This document shows positions 25,065 to 37,281 of a stretch of 64,000 nucleotides of DNA, piece by piece. This stretch comes from Prostheceraeus crozeri (Eukaryota; Platyhelminthes; Polycladida; Euryleptidae), in contig CAJQUW010002216.1 of NCBI GenBank assembly GCA_907163375.1, positions 1-64,000 of the forward strand, written 5' to 3'. Position 1 is the stretch's first letter; every line of letters begins with the position of its first letter. Both the position numbers and the translations under genes were made by a program. The notes under the pieces are model-generated. The model was not told where the DNA came from. It was given only the letters and a program-made list of their open reading frames with translations, and did not search any database.

Positions 25065-25738
25065 TGTAAATATTCAGGAAGAACGTCACGCAGAGATGTG
25101 ATCTCAATACCGGAATTGAATACAGCATGCACTAAAACGTTGACAGTTGTTGGCAAAGGGACATCAAACTTGAAATCAATTCGCAAGTTAGTGAGGTTGG
25201 TCGGTTGTAGACAATGCTTTAGCAAAGATTTGTCAGGTGTAAGGTCGAAAGCATAAATAGTGAATCCGGAACCAAATTCCTTATCAGTCAATCCATTTGA
25301 ATCATCAGTATTGAAGTAGTGATATGCATCCATCAGGCGATAGTATGCCTCCTCATAAGACTTTTGTGCAAAATTTGGGGTGACAGGTTGTCCAGGAATT
25401 GAGATGCCATTCGAGAAAAGACCTATTCGAGAAAGATTGAAATGTTGAAAATTGAATGGATTTTTAACCTTGTTTCCGTTGAAAGCTACGTTTTCAACTA
25501 AAGCAATCATCATATTTTCAATACCATTACATTGAAGCATGGAAAAATCCTCTATCCAACTTCGATCCAAATGATGATTCATAGCATACTCATCTAGACC
25601 CATTAGTCTTTCAACTAAAGCCCCAGCCCTAATATTTTCATTTACATTTGGAACACTTTCTATAGCTTTCAACGAATAGTCAAGGTCTCTTGCTACAAAC
25701 CATGAAGTTGGGAAACGAATGCAACTTTTCATCTTCAA
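25061..25738 (-). pseudogene. Polinton major capsid protein, C-terminal part (fossil)
   Basis: 225 codons match the C-terminal half of the capsid protein at 45835..47112: KVKNPFNFQHFNLSRIGL, YFNTDDSNGLTDKEFGSGF, IYAFDLTPD and VLVHAVFNSGIEIT. In the family this is the double-jelly-roll major capsid protein. The N-terminal half is missing. Confidence 0.85.
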
Positions 25739-25740
25739 GG

Positions 25741-26929
25741 AATTTCAAATGATGATGGGTGTCAAGAATGGAAACTCAGTTGAATATGCTTGATATGACT
25801 TGTACACCTTTACAAGTGTTGATGACTCAGTGAAATCTAACTTCGGTTTTATAACTGTTGTTCATTCATATATTTTGTCAGTAGCGAAATATACTTTATC
25901 TTCCATTTCAATGACTGGTAAGACTTGACAATTTGTCTCATATGTACATTATGACCAACATGATAGACTTCATGTTTCATCTAACGGTTGACATTCACTT
26001 GTGTTATATAAAACCCTAAATCCCTAAATCCGGTCGTAGAGAACCTTGTCCTTCAGATGATGAACTTTAGGACTTGTGATGTGTGGTATGACCAATGTGA
26101 TGGACTTAGGAATGTCATGGAACTTATTGTTAGCCCTAGATTCTCTCACACACTCAACGTTTGTGACAAGACTTTACCTGGTTTTATAAAACATTCAACA
26201 CTGTAGTACTCACTATAAAACCTTTTAACACTGTGAAACAAAACAATCTACACAGTGCAGTAAAACCTTCTAAAACTTTCTAGTGCTGTCCAGATGGATT
26301 TACATTGACAACATTGACTGCAGAAACATTTTGCTCATACTGCTCTCATAAAACTGTTTTCAACGTTCGCTAAGTCTCTACTTTCACACAATCAGGTCAA
26401 TGTTTTTAACTTCTTACAAAACTTATTTCAACGTTTGCGTTTAGACTTTTATAAAAATCACTTCACTTGACATCTATTCTTATAAAAATCATTTAGACTG
26501 ATGACAACACTGTCACTACAGTTTTAAGTCTCCACTTTTACAAAAATCATTTAAACTCATGACAACACTTAATACTTTTATAAAACACATTGAAACTCAT
26601 GACAACACTTTAACTTTTCTGCTCTACCAAAAATTATCTAGACGGATAACTATACATTTAGAATTTATGAAAGTCAACGTTGCGTTTCACAAACATCATC
26701 TGTCACTGGATGTTCTTGCACTACACAACTAATTTTTACTTTTCAATACTGAACTTTTATTCTATACACTGAATGAGTCTTTCATTTTGACTCTATCATG
26801 CTTGTTAGTTTTCTCCATCCTTTATTTGATTTTATAAAACATTCCTACCCTGTTGAAGTGTGGATGACATAGCGATTCCTATCAACAACGTTTCGTGATA
26901 AGAGATTGCTTGCTACAGAAGAGAGAAGC
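25741..26929. other. No gene; AT-rich sequence with degenerate repeats
   Basis: No coding signal. Between about 26435 and 26640 a loose unit of around 50 bases containing CTTTTATAAAA and CTCATGACAACACT recurs three to four times. The stretch lies between the fossil Polinton genes and Polinton-like non-coding sequence, so it may be decayed Polinton sequence too. Confidence 0.5.
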
Positions 26930-27880
26930 ATGTGTTGCATGTGGTGGTCCCCCGTTTGATCATCCTTCCGTGAGACAGAACTTAAAAGAACGGATTCTCC
27001 ACTCAGTGCAATAGAGATAGATTACCTTCGACAGATGGTAACCCTGACGGTCACATTGAGACATAAGAATTAGAAACCTTTGACTTGAGAAACCTTAGAC
27101 TTAGTCAGTCCCTTCTTTTGGAACACGTCATACCTTGACTCGATAACAAGTCAGATGTTTGAGTTAGGACTCACTCGGTGCAATGGAGAATTTATAAGAA
27201 AACCTGTGACAGATACCTTAGTGTCGTCCTGGCGTTCAAAGCGCTACGTAGAGGAATGGAAGCCACAACGACCGTTGGAAAGTCGGATTAAGGAAGTTTC
27301 AACCCCATGCGGCACTTATCACTGCGGGTCTCACCGCTGTCTCGAAAGATCGCCCATCGACAGGAGATTGTTATACTGAAGTTCTCCTTGCCATGCACCT
27401 TTTAAGTGGTTTGGAATTGGCCTGACAGCAGAGCCACTGACACTTGCTAAAGGCAAATGTGACCATGAAAGTCAATTCTCTTCTCTATAGTGGATGTTTG
27501 ATGAGTTAGGAATCCTCGCTCGTCCAATCAGAACTCTTATACACACTTACAAATGCCTTGGTTGAAGTCAGCAGGCTCGAAAACCCCAGAAAACCTCCAA
27601 AAATAACGAATTTAATTTTTTTGGTAGCTTTGCACTACTTATAAAACGTTTATAAGTAGTCAATGACTTGACCCGAATCATGACCTTTCAAACAAACGTT
27701 GAACGAACTCCATCAGATTCCTACAAGCAGAGATCCATGCCTTTAAAGTTTAGGCCTACTACGATGGCCTGATCTCCAGGCCATGTCCTGGCTCTCCACT
27801 CACTCTGACACCTTAGGTGAGTGCGGCAATCGAAAAATCTGCCTTGGTTTCCTACGGAAACCCGGTTTTTGGAGTCATCT
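26930..27880 (+). repeat. Polinton-derived non-coding sequence
   Basis: Two blocks match the non-coding right-hand part of the whole Polinton on the same strand. The block around 27175-27260 (TGCAATGGAGAATTTATAAG and the following TCCTGGCG) matches 57430-57500. The block 27541-27880 (GCACTACTTATAAAACG, the TTTATAAGTAGTCAATGAC stretch, CATGTCCTGGCT and onward) matches 59281-59620. This extends the fossil Polinton territory, or marks a second fragment. Confidence 0.65.
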
Positions 27881-28048
27881 GATGAGAGAGAGAGAGAGGC
27901 GAATGACCTTTTCTCTTCTCACCACATGCATCTAATGACATAGTGTCCCATCACATCTTACAGTCAGAGATCAGTGGCAACGGTGGACAAAAGACATCCA
28001 CTTCTGCACGACATGACACAAAACATGCTCCATCCTGGACAAAATCCC

Positions 28049-28181
28049 TTCTCTGCTTGTAGTCTCACCCTCTCTCCCGGAGAGGTCAGGTCAAGGTCAC
28101 TCCTCCTGCCTCTGCTTGTAGTCTCAACCCCGGAGAAGTCAGGTCAAGGTCACTCCTGCCTCTGCTAGTAGTCTCATCACA
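28049..28181. repeat. Short tandem repeat, 50-60-bp units
   Basis: Two full units and one partial unit beginning TCTGCTTGTAGTCTCA and containing GTCAGGTCAAGGTCACTCC follow each other. The first is about 59 bases and the second about 50, differing by a small insertion. Confidence 0.75.
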
Positions 28182-29878
28182 ATACACTGAGTAATACATC
28201 ACGCCTTCACATTTTTCCATTTTTAGCACTACGTATAAAACCAGCAGTAGCCACATCACGTATTTCATGACGCTGAACGGTAACCTAAGGTCACGCGAAG
28301 TCATCACCTAAGGTCACGCAAGGTCACGGCGATGACTCATCGCTGCACCGCACTGGACTTCCTTTTGTCACGGGATTACTACTCTTAACCACTGTGCCAC
28401 GGAGACCAGGACAATACAATTCGATAACATCTGATCTCCGAAACCTGATCGTACAATTTCACTAACAAAATGTACCCTCATCTTTGCTTTCTTGATTATG
28501 TCCAGTATGTGATCTGACCAAGACAATTCATCATTGATGATTAAAAAAGAATCTTCGTTTGACGAATTGGATTGTGATCAAAAGTATCAACTGATTTATT
28601 TGAATGAAATACTGTAAATGTATAATAAAATAAAATGTAGCGCAGACGCTTCGCCCTCGACTTGTTCACTGCGAAGGATTACATAGTGTGTTGGACACAG
28701 AACGTCTCAGAGGTATCCACTATCCGTCTGTTGTGATTCAAGCCAAAGTGCAGCACTGACCACTGTGTCACCCTTCAGCGTACGTCAGACACAAAAGGAA
28801 ATTGTTAGCCTACCAACGGCACATGTCACTTTGCATGAAATCGCTCGTCAAATTTTCTAGTTATACTTGATTACCGTGCAGATTTTTGTCATATGCCACT
28901 CGCTGTATTGACGAACAAAGTATTTTTCTTCATTGGTAAAATCATGTTACATTAATTAAATTTCATATTACAAATATTTCGGTGCATTGTGACAACGGGT
29001 TCGATTGCACTAATAGAAAGTAAATATTGCTTTCGATATATTCATTATCTTGTTAGGTCAAAAATCATTCAAATTTTCCAAAATATCAAGTCAAGATTCG
29101 TAATTGTCAATTTTTTGCGCCCAACTTATGTCTGATATACAGAACTGGAATCATCGACATGTGATCGACGAGTTCAAAAACAAGTCTCGGTCTCATCTCA
29201 GCCTTGAAAAAAACTTAACTCTATTTAACTATGATGATTAACTAAAGATGATGCCTTCTTCGTAGGTGAGGTTGGTCGCTATTTCAAACCCTGCAGCAAT
29301 TGTGCCCAACCTGTTCGGATGAGCTGTTTTTATCTTATTGAATTAGATCTTCCTCCTTTAGGAAACTGACGATGTCTCACGACACCTGTTTCTCGTTCTT
29401 TGAAGTGCATCGTTGACGCCACCTGATAGTGCAATACCAAAAGTTCGGCTGCTTTCCGGTCTACCGACTACAATGTTGTAGTACAGCTGTTCTGAACGAT
29501 CTCTTCATGCTAGTCCTACTAAGCTGCTGTTCCCTTGGTCTGAACACAGTTCTGTAAAATCACAAAATAAAACACCTTTCAGCCGTTCTACTAACTTGGC
29601 TTTGATAGCGGATAGTTGGTATACATTGATAGCTTGAGCAAGACTTAGTGGTTGCTCAAACTTTGTATTCGTGATTCTTCGACGGTTGGGGGCAGGTTTT
29701 GTGTTGGAAGCCTCTAGGAAATCATGCATTATGACCCTTAATGTATTATGATATATGTTTTCTCATATGTTTATCAATTATCAAGTTAACAAGACGCGTG
29801 TTTTAAGAGACAAGAGAATATATCTTTGAAATCGACAACCTCTCCTTGTTTTGAATATATTGTCTTGGCTATTTTTCA
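28182..29878. other. No recognisable gene
   Basis: A 74-codon open frame on the minus strand (29729-29505, containing LAQAINVYQLSAIKAKLVER) has a protein-like composition but matches no family I know. Nothing else was recognised. Confidence 0.4.
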
Positions 29879-30053
29879 TTATTTGATTGTAGTTGGAAAG
29901 AGCCAATATAGAATGATGGTGGTTTTATTTTCTTTTTCTTACTTCTTACAATTTAATCTTACAATTACAACTGAAATTAATTGTAAGAAGTAAGAAAAAG
30001 AAAATAAAACCACCATCATTCTATATTGGCTCTTTCCAACTACAATCAAATAA
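29879..30053. repeat. Near-perfect inverted repeat, 75-bp arms
   Basis: Arm 29879..29953 and arm 29979..30053 are exact or nearly exact reverse complements around a 25-base AT-rich spacer. The arms contain TTGTAGTTGGAAAGAGCC and TTCTTTTTCTTACTTC. A transcript of either strand would form a long hairpin. No transposase or other end signal is associated with it. Confidence 0.9.
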
Positions 30054-30611
30054 CCTCTCCCTGGTTCGCACTCATGCCCACAGAATTTGATTCTGTGCTC
30101 ATAACATTCCAACAAAATAGTACAATATCCTTTCACGACGAAAACTTGTTACCACATCAACACAGAACACATCCACATATTGCTGTTATGCCTACACCGA
30201 ATTAATGCTTTGCACGAGTTGTACACGCACATAACTGTTCCTTTACATTTAAGAAGATCCAATCAATGTTGTAATTAAATAACAGTTGCAAGTAATAACT
30301 GAGTGAACAATGGAAGACTGTCCTAGATGATCTCAGAACTCAAATTACTGATGGAATAATAACAAAACTAACCACGGAAATGAAACAATTGCGAAACCTA
30401 AAATTAAGTAGATTTCAGCAGCCATGAGTGTTGTAATATCGCAACACAAAAGTAACACACAATGAAAAAAGATGAATTCTGTATGATAGAAGATGATAGA
30501 ACAAACCTCATTCTTAAATGGTCACAAAATTTCGTACTATGCGAGGATGATACCTCTAACTCTAGTTGATCTGTGCCACATACATACCGTGTAAGATGAT
30601 GATTCACTCAC

Positions 30612-30949
30612 CGACTTTCCTGTACACTTCACATTCCAGCCGTTGTATTGCGGAGTAGCCAACAAGGAAACGGTCAACTTCTGATCAGAAGACGGAAGAC
30701 TGTGGACGGTGACGCCGCGCATTGTGAAAGGAAAATGTCTCTTTCTCTCCCAGCGCGTCCACCCGGATTCGAATACTTGAATGAAATTCTGTCCTTTTGT
30801 CTTTGAGATGAGAACTCGAACACCTCCAGGATTGAATTCCAACTCAATCTCATGCAAATCTCTGTCCTCAGACGAACACGTGATGGAACGGTTCTCCTTT
30901 TCTTGCAGCTCAGAATCTCCGACATCAAAACTCAGAGGCAGCGACCGTT
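30612..30949 (-). CDS. Ig-like domain exon, paralogue of the exon at 11136..11476
   Basis: Minus-strand exon with a TCTCTTACAG acceptor and GTGAGT donor, phase 1 to 0, encoding RSITCSSEDRD, FPFTMRGVTVHSLPSSDQKL and WNVKCTGKS. The other exon encodes PITCGSDETE, FPYSIRGVTVYKPSFSSQKL and YVTCAGG at the same places. Exon phases, length (338 against 341 bases) and border sequence (TCG before GTGAG) also agree. It is either an upstream exon of the same Ig gene or an exon of a tandem paralogue. No matching partner exons were found around it. Confidence 0.75.
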
Positions 30950-33246
30950 CTGTAAGAGAAATTCCTTTTCTTCATACAAGTCATTGTCATTTATATCTGG
31001 GTTGTTCATCGAAAATCTATTCAACACCATCTTGTAAGTGTAAGATTGATGAAGGGATATTGAGTGAATATTACAAATAATTCACAAATTATTGGAAATT
31101 GTCAATAAAGAGTGATGGTATGATATTTATCTGCAATTAAGTACGCAATCACGAATTTCGCGCTATGTGAGCAAGTCACTTCAAGACCATTTACAAAGAT
31201 GCATGCACAGATGATAAAAGTAAAGAACGAATTTCACGATGATCTTTCATGATAAAAGATTTGACAGCATTTTTAAAATGGCGAAGGAAGTGTGATAATC
31301 TTCACTCGGTAGGCAAGTTGCAATTAATGAATGAATTCAGTAGATTCATGTCTAACTGGGAGAATGGGGATAGTCATTCAGAGTTAAAATTCCATCAAAC
31401 ACTTCAACAGAACAAAAGAGAGTGTTCTTTAAAAGTTGTGATAAATCAATGGAAATCCTTCAAGCAGCCTACAAGGACTCTTCAACTGTTCTATTCTTTC
31501 GGTCACTTGCTTCGCTAGCAGGCGATTGTACAGCAAGCACTTCGGGTAGAATTGTACTCGACTGTCGTTCGCTATCTATGTTGGTCTGTCATGCGTCTCG
31601 TGCACTATCTCTGCACTATTGGATTCAAAGGATGTGTTGGGTTTAAAGAGGAGGAGATTTGTCTGCAAAATATACGTCAAGGAGCACACTTGCGATCTGG
31701 TCCATGCATTTCCTATTCCATCTCGTGACACGTATGATCGACTTTTTGTTCATGATCACTCATCTAATTTCTGTGATCAATGTGAACGACGGCCTCGTTT
31801 TCTTCAACCTTGTGATGGCATTTATTTCAACGTTCCGAACAAGGTTGGACCTTGGGTTTAACATTGGCCTTGGATGACCTGGGGGTGCCGTACCGAAGGT
31901 TCTAAAAACTTGGCTAACTTTTGATAAAATCTGAAAATTATGCCAGCCATTTAGAAAAAACAAAATCGTCATTTCTAGCACCTAACATCAATCACCTAAC
32001 ATAATCAAGTGCAGAACAGAAATTACAGCACAGAAAGAATTCTGGACAACTAATTGTCAATCAGTTTTCATTTGGAAGCGGAGGTAGGTTAAAATCATTT
32101 GATGTACATAAAATGAAACAAGAAGATTTTGATGGCATACATCTTGTGTTGCTCCGCAGCAGTCAATACGAAGAGTAGAGATGTGATGGAGCAGCTAAGT
32201 CCTGAAGTGCATGTACAGTATGTACCGGCACTATATATGCCCAGACAATATGAAAATAATTAATGACAATATGAAGGTTAAGAAAAAGATTGAGTGCTGC
32301 CTATTGGCCGCAAATACAAATTTAGTAATTAATGATTTATGAAGAGTTGTCAGCTTAAAATTACTTGGGACGTCAAATAGATGAAAATTTGAAACAATAA
32401 CCCTTTTATGCTTGAATTATTTTCAAAATTAAAGTTCGAGCGTTCTAGACATCGCACGAGGTTGGGAGTGGTCCCATTAGAATCGCATTGATCTCCTCTT
32501 TCTTTTGGTTACAAACTTTCGACAGTGATATATCTTCATGTACTGTATGCTTCTCATGTATCAGGGCACATTTTAGCAAATACACTACGTGACAATTGTC
32601 AAGTTGTCATTCTGTCACGCGACCTTCTTAGTTGTCCCCAGAGATGGGCATGTGCGCTCCGACTTAGTGCTCCGTACTCCGGAGCAAATCGCCAATTTCC
32701 CGCAGCGCAAGAGACAATTTGCGCAGTCATAGAATATATTCAACCATGTATTTTCTATTTCAGGTATCTATTCAGATCATCATTTGGACTTTGTCATTTT
32801 CCACCAATTTTATGTGGTTCACTAACAGATGCTGGTCAGAAAATGCTCCCAATCCTGGTGAAGGCAGCTTGTTGGAGTAGAATTATCTCCAGCTACCGGT
32901 CCCTGCAGACTTTTCCTAGCAATGGTCTTATCTTCTCCTGAATCCGTGCAGATGTGTTTGAAATATTTAGAATCAATATGCCTGAATGTATTCGCATTTC
33001 CTTCCCACGAAGATCGTTTACAGAATCAGGACAAAACGTTTCACTTTGTCATGAGCAACAAATCATGGATCAAAGAGAAGGATTTTCTATTTGACTGTGA
33101 CGTTCTTTTTAAATATACAGATATTTAGATTTCATGTATAGTTTAACACAACCCAAATGTACAACAAGGGTCTTCCGTAACATAGAATATCTGATGAGAA
33201 TGACATCGGTTAACTCGCTAACACACTAAACACTTCATCCGCTAGA
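30950..33246. other. No recognisable gene
   Basis: Several short open frames occur, but none shows a motif or splice-consistent structure. It may be intron of the Ig gene. Confidence 0.5.
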
Positions 33247-33367
33247 GTGGCCTAGTGGAGAAGGTGCGAGCTCATCTCCACCGCAGACTTCGGTTCCATT
33301 CCTGGTTCAGGCGAGTGAGGTCGGGGAATCACGGGTATTGGTGTCTTTTATTGACTTAGCCGCTGTC
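33247..33367 (+). repeat. tRNA-derived SINE copy
   Basis: It begins GTGGCCTAGTGGAGAAGG and continues with a diverged B box (GGTTCCATTCC) and the same body as the copy at 15868, ending near TATTGACTTAGCCGCTGTCC. It abuts the (TTTA)n run at the 3' end of the next LINE. Confidence 0.75.
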
Positions 33368-35030
33368 CTTTATTTATTTATTTATTAAACGTACAATATT
33401 TGAGTGGCGTTATGTCAACACGACTTCAAGGCCGCTATACAGTAATGTCACAATCACAGATGAAGTAAACGAAAGGAACAGAAGTGTTACAAGGGGAAAG
33501 AGCGAACGAAGAGGGAGGTCTTTAGGGAGCAGCGCTTGAAGGAGCGAAGGGATGGTTGACTGATCACAGTCTGTGGGACAGAGTTCCAAATTCTGACGGC
33601 TGCCGTCGGGAAAGCTCGGTTTCCGATCGAGCATCGGAGAAGGGCACGGACAAGGCGGATCTGGCTGCGGAGCGAAGGTGCTTCCGCGAAGGGATCGAGG
33701 AAGCACTTTGAAGGGAATCGATGAGGTAAGGCGGAGCACTGGTAGCAGAACACAGCAAGACGGAAGTGGATCCGCTCCTGCATGCGCAGCCAGTGGAGGT
33801 CTTTCAGAAGAGGAGTGATGTGGGAACGGTTGGAGGAGTTGTGTAGGACTCTAGCAGCAGCAGCGTTTAAGACAGATTGGAGGCGGCGGTATTGTGTGTT
33901 AGGAAGACCGTCGAGGACAGATGAGCAGTAGTCTAGGCGGGAGTGCACTAGCGAGGTGACGAGGGAACGTAGGATGGATGTGGTAAGGGAGTTCCGGATC
34001 GATCGGATCTGCCGGAGAGCAGCAAAACAGCTGGCGACCTTGCTCGAGACAAAGGACCGCATGGAGAGGGTGTAGTCAATGTGCACTCCTAAGCAGCGAA
34101 GGACAATGGAAGGAGTGATTGGAGTAGATGCCACAGTAATTGGGGTCGAGGGGAGTAGGTCCTTCTTTCGGCTGGAGGAGCACCACAGCACTTCAGTTTT
34201 GGGGATGTTCAGTCGAAGCTTGTTAGCGCTCAGCCACTGCTAGAGGTCTTCAACACAGCGCTCCACTCGGGCAGTAAGTAGGAAAGTTGAAGGGGGCAGG
34301 GAGGAACCATAAATGCTGAAGTCGTCTACATATGCGTGTACGCGTAAGCCGTGTTGGTCGGTGATGCCGAAGAGATCAGCGGTGTACATAATGAAGAAGA
34401 GGGGCCCAGCACTGAACCCTGTGGGACGCCATGATCATTAGGAGATGGGGAAATTCTGGAACTGTTGTGGCGAACGAGTCTTCTTCTGGAGGTAAGGAAT
34501 GATTCACACCAGTGTAATGCCGGACCGGATATGCCGAAGGAAGTCTACGTAGCAGAATGGAGTGGTCGACCGTATCGAAGGCGGATGACAAATCCAGCTG
34601 AGAGAGGAGACAGAAGCGACCGTCATCAATGTCTTTGAGGAGATCAGAGCAGACGTGAAGCATGGCTGTCTCGGTGGAATGATTAGCTCCGTAGGCCGAC
34701 TGGTGCTTCGGGAGGAGACTGTGCGATGACAGGTGAGAACGCAGTTGCTGGGAGACGATGCGCTCGAGGAGTTTAGAGAGGACCGGGAGATTGGAGATGG
34801 GTCGGTACGAGTCAGCAGATGACGGGTCACGGACACCTTTCTTCAGAACCGGGGTGACTTCTGTGGTTTTCCAGATTGCCGGCAATTCGCCTGAAGATAG
34901 TGAGAGGTTGAACAGAGTAGTCAGAAAGGGGCTGTTGTCTGCAGTCGTGTGTTCGCGATTAGTCACCACACGCTGGAGCACAGTGGAGGCTGAGGGAAGC
35001 TGACACGGCGGGCGGCGGATGCGATAGAGC
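33368..35030 (-). pseudogene. CR1/L2-like LINE, 5'-truncated, lightly decayed
   Basis: Minus strand. The RT starts near 34981 with LPAIWKTTEVTPVLKKG, SYRPISNLPVLSKLLERI, HSTETAMLHV and LDLSSAFDTVDHSILLRRL (motif A). Motif B (VPQGSVLGP) and motif C (AYVDDFSIYG) follow around 34430-34330. The thumb and C-terminal region (34191-33487) has TPSIVLRCLGVHID, HSRLDYCSSVL, LKDLHWL and the CR1-type tail NSVPQTVI. One frame shift near motif B and at least one stop before the thumb disable it. The 3' end is a TTTA microsatellite at about 33368. It is more GC-rich than its surroundings, which suggests fairly recent arrival. Confidence 0.85.
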
Positions 35031-36499
35031 CACAGAGTGCATTTTACAGTCCTGGGAAGAGGGAGATTGGGCCGATGTAGGTTAGGCGGTTAGTCATCAC
35101 TGACAGGGATGGTGCATGTCGTAGTTGGGGAGATCAGAGGGCGAGCTTGGAGAGGCACAGTTGCGCAGTTGAGCACGGAAGTACGAATATTCGAGTAGGG
35201 ACCGGAGAAGCAAGTGCAAAAAATATGTAGAGATGAAGCGCAGCGAGAGACGATCATGATGATGTAAAAAATGTGTAGAAAGGAGTGTTGTGACGTGCGG
35301 TAGGCGAAGTAAAACTCTATGCATATGCACAGCGCGAGACGACGACCGCCTTGGCTGAACGCAGGAGGAAGAGTCATCAACATTCTCATTAGATAATCCT
35401 GATTTAACATTTAAAAACTTCAAATGATTAACCATAGTACTGATGATAAATGGAATGAACATACTACTGACAAATACTCTCAATTTTCTCCTTGTCCAAA
35501 TGGCATACGTTCGTAACATGCACCGAAATATGAACGAGAATTAGCTAGAAATGTCTGAAAGCCAAAATCACAAACTATCTTCGGTCCTTTATTGATGTGT
35601 ATGCCAGTTAAGGATACAAGTGATGACAACATATCTTTCTGATTAAATGAATTCCTAAAGTTCACGAAAAGTACGTTCATAACAAATGGAACTGCCCATA
35701 TATAGAATCATCTGTTCTGATTTATTTATCCGGATTTCTCTTCCGCTCATCACTCGTTAAAGACCGCAAATTCACTCATATGGCCACACTGTAAATAACA
35801 CATAACCCAACATCAATATATAATTTTATTGCAACTCATCATCTCACGTATAGATGGCCTACACCGTATATGAAATCATGTTAGGCCAGGCTGACGTATC
35901 GAAGAAAGGGATATATCACACACGATTTATCGGAGTCGGAGATCTTCAAAGACAACACCATCAGCACAAATGAAGAAAAATATAGGCAAATAAAGGTGAC
36001 TGTTATCATCAATCTTAAAACATTTTTGCTTCTCAAAATGTACAACAACTGTATAGAAAATGACCCTAACCAACACCCTTCTGTTTTATAGCGCTTTTTT
36101 GGACGAATCTCGAGACACAATAAAATTCATGCCAAATTTCCGGAAGAATCTCACCCATGTTCACACGTCAATGGTAGTGACTTGGTGTATCCAGTGCCAC
36201 AACTTCGGTGTCTTGGAGTTGCACTTGATTCCACATCATCTTTCACGCATCATTAGGGACCAAGGTTTTACACGATTACACGCATTACACGGAAACCGTG
36301 TAAATCATCATTTTTGGTTAAACCGTGTAAAACGAAATAAGCCTTGTAATGCCGTGTGAATGCCTTGTAATGCCTTCCTCCATCTCCTGTGGTGACACGG
36401 TGGAACAGTTGATTTGCGGCTGTTCGTCACCACGCCGTCTATATCGATCTCTATCCGGACTTTGTTGCGGCGGAGTTGGCGAAGTCGGAAGAAAATCAA
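35031..36499. other. No recognisable gene
   Basis: No domain recognised on either strand. A cluster of short GTGTAA/CCGTGTAA words occurs at 36270-36360 without a clear period. Confidence 0.5.
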
Positions 36500-37155
36500 G
36501 CCTTAGCGGAGGTTTCGAAACTCCTTGAAGAGGAATCGCTAATCGCAGACGTCAAATTGCCGCAGAATGCGAGCCAATAGTGGAGCTCCTCAAATGGTTC
36601 GAGGGTCGACAAATTCATGTTCATCAAGCCTACAACCACGTCATGGACCTCCTTGCGCTGGCATGGCAGGAGACAAGGCGAACGACACGACGTTGAGTAC
36701 ATCCCATCGCCAAACTTTCAGAAACACGAGAGACAAACTGATGCATTATTACGGCCCTGAAGCGCCAAAAAATTCATTTCATCACCAAGGACTCGATTTC
36801 CTTAAGGCTGTCCGTCTCTTCGATCCGAAGCAAGCCAAGATCCTCAATGTTGACGACCTTCACAGCATCTCCGGCTTGCTCGACAATACCCGCGCGCGCT
36901 CTCAACTTCCTGCCTACAAACAAGCAGTTATCGAATTAAATGAAAACGTTAATCTGATCGATTTCTGGAGCGTGGTTCCTGACCGATTCCCAGAACTCGC
37001 TAAAATAGCGATGCGCTGTTTGTGCATTCCGGTCAACTCTGTTGACGCAGAACGAATGGTCAGCGCAGCGCGTCGATCATCCACAACGTCAACGCATGAA
37101 AGACTCCAACCTTGCGATGCAAGCCATGTCTGCTTTTAACAGTGTTCAATTGTAA
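36500..37155 (+). pseudogene. hAT transposase, C-terminal remnant
   Basis: The plus strand encodes VELLKWFEGRQIHVHQAY and then, in another frame, a 190-codon stretch ending FPELAKIAMRCLCIPVNSVD with AERMVSAARR. That last part is the hAT C-terminal dimerisation motif (usual form FPNLAKLALRYLSIPASSAA..ER.FS.AG). A further frame change near 37075 leads to the family-typical ending QRMKDSNLAMQAMSAFNSVQ and a stop at about 37155. The upstream catalytic domain and the terminal repeats are not seen. Confidence 0.75.
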
Positions 37156-37258
37156 ATGGGCTTATCCATTAATTCAAAGTAGACTTGATTTCATGGAATA
37201 TTTCTGATTTCTTGATTTTATTCCGGTCCGCGCTCGGATTGCCCCCCCCCCTCGAGCT

Positions 37259-37281
37259 NNNNNNNNNNNNNNNNNNNNNNN
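37259..37281. other. Assembly gap (23 N)
   Basis: 23 unknown bases, directly preceded by a run of about ten C and CTCGAGCT. Homopolymer C runs like those in the Polinton terminal repeats are a likely cause of the break in assembly. Confidence 0.95.

Larger units (their letters stand above)
22011..25740. mobile_element. Old, broken Polinton (Maverick) remnant
   Basis: A block of Polinton-type genes in this order: a C-terminal PolB part (+), a PC4-like protein (+), a TBP-like protein (+), a DEDDh-exonuclease-like protein (+), a Ulp1-like protease (-) and a C-terminal part of the major capsid protein (-). The integrase, ATPase and most of PolB and capsid are absent, and there are several breaks in what remains. 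Proteins differ widely from those of the whole Polinton at 37.9-61.9 kb, so it is another family and not a copy of that element. No terminal repeat or target duplication was found. It looks clearly older than the whole element, but its age cannot be put in years. Confidence 0.85.

Noticed and set aside
28369-28410. Minus-strand stretch reading GTGGCACAGTGGTTAAGAG, like a tRNA or SINE A box
   Set aside because: No B box at the expected distance and no cloverleaf pairing were seen, so neither a tRNA nor a SINE can be supported.
36270-36360. Cluster of GTGTAA-type words
   Set aside because: No constant period or spacer, so it is not a CRISPR or a clear tandem repeat.
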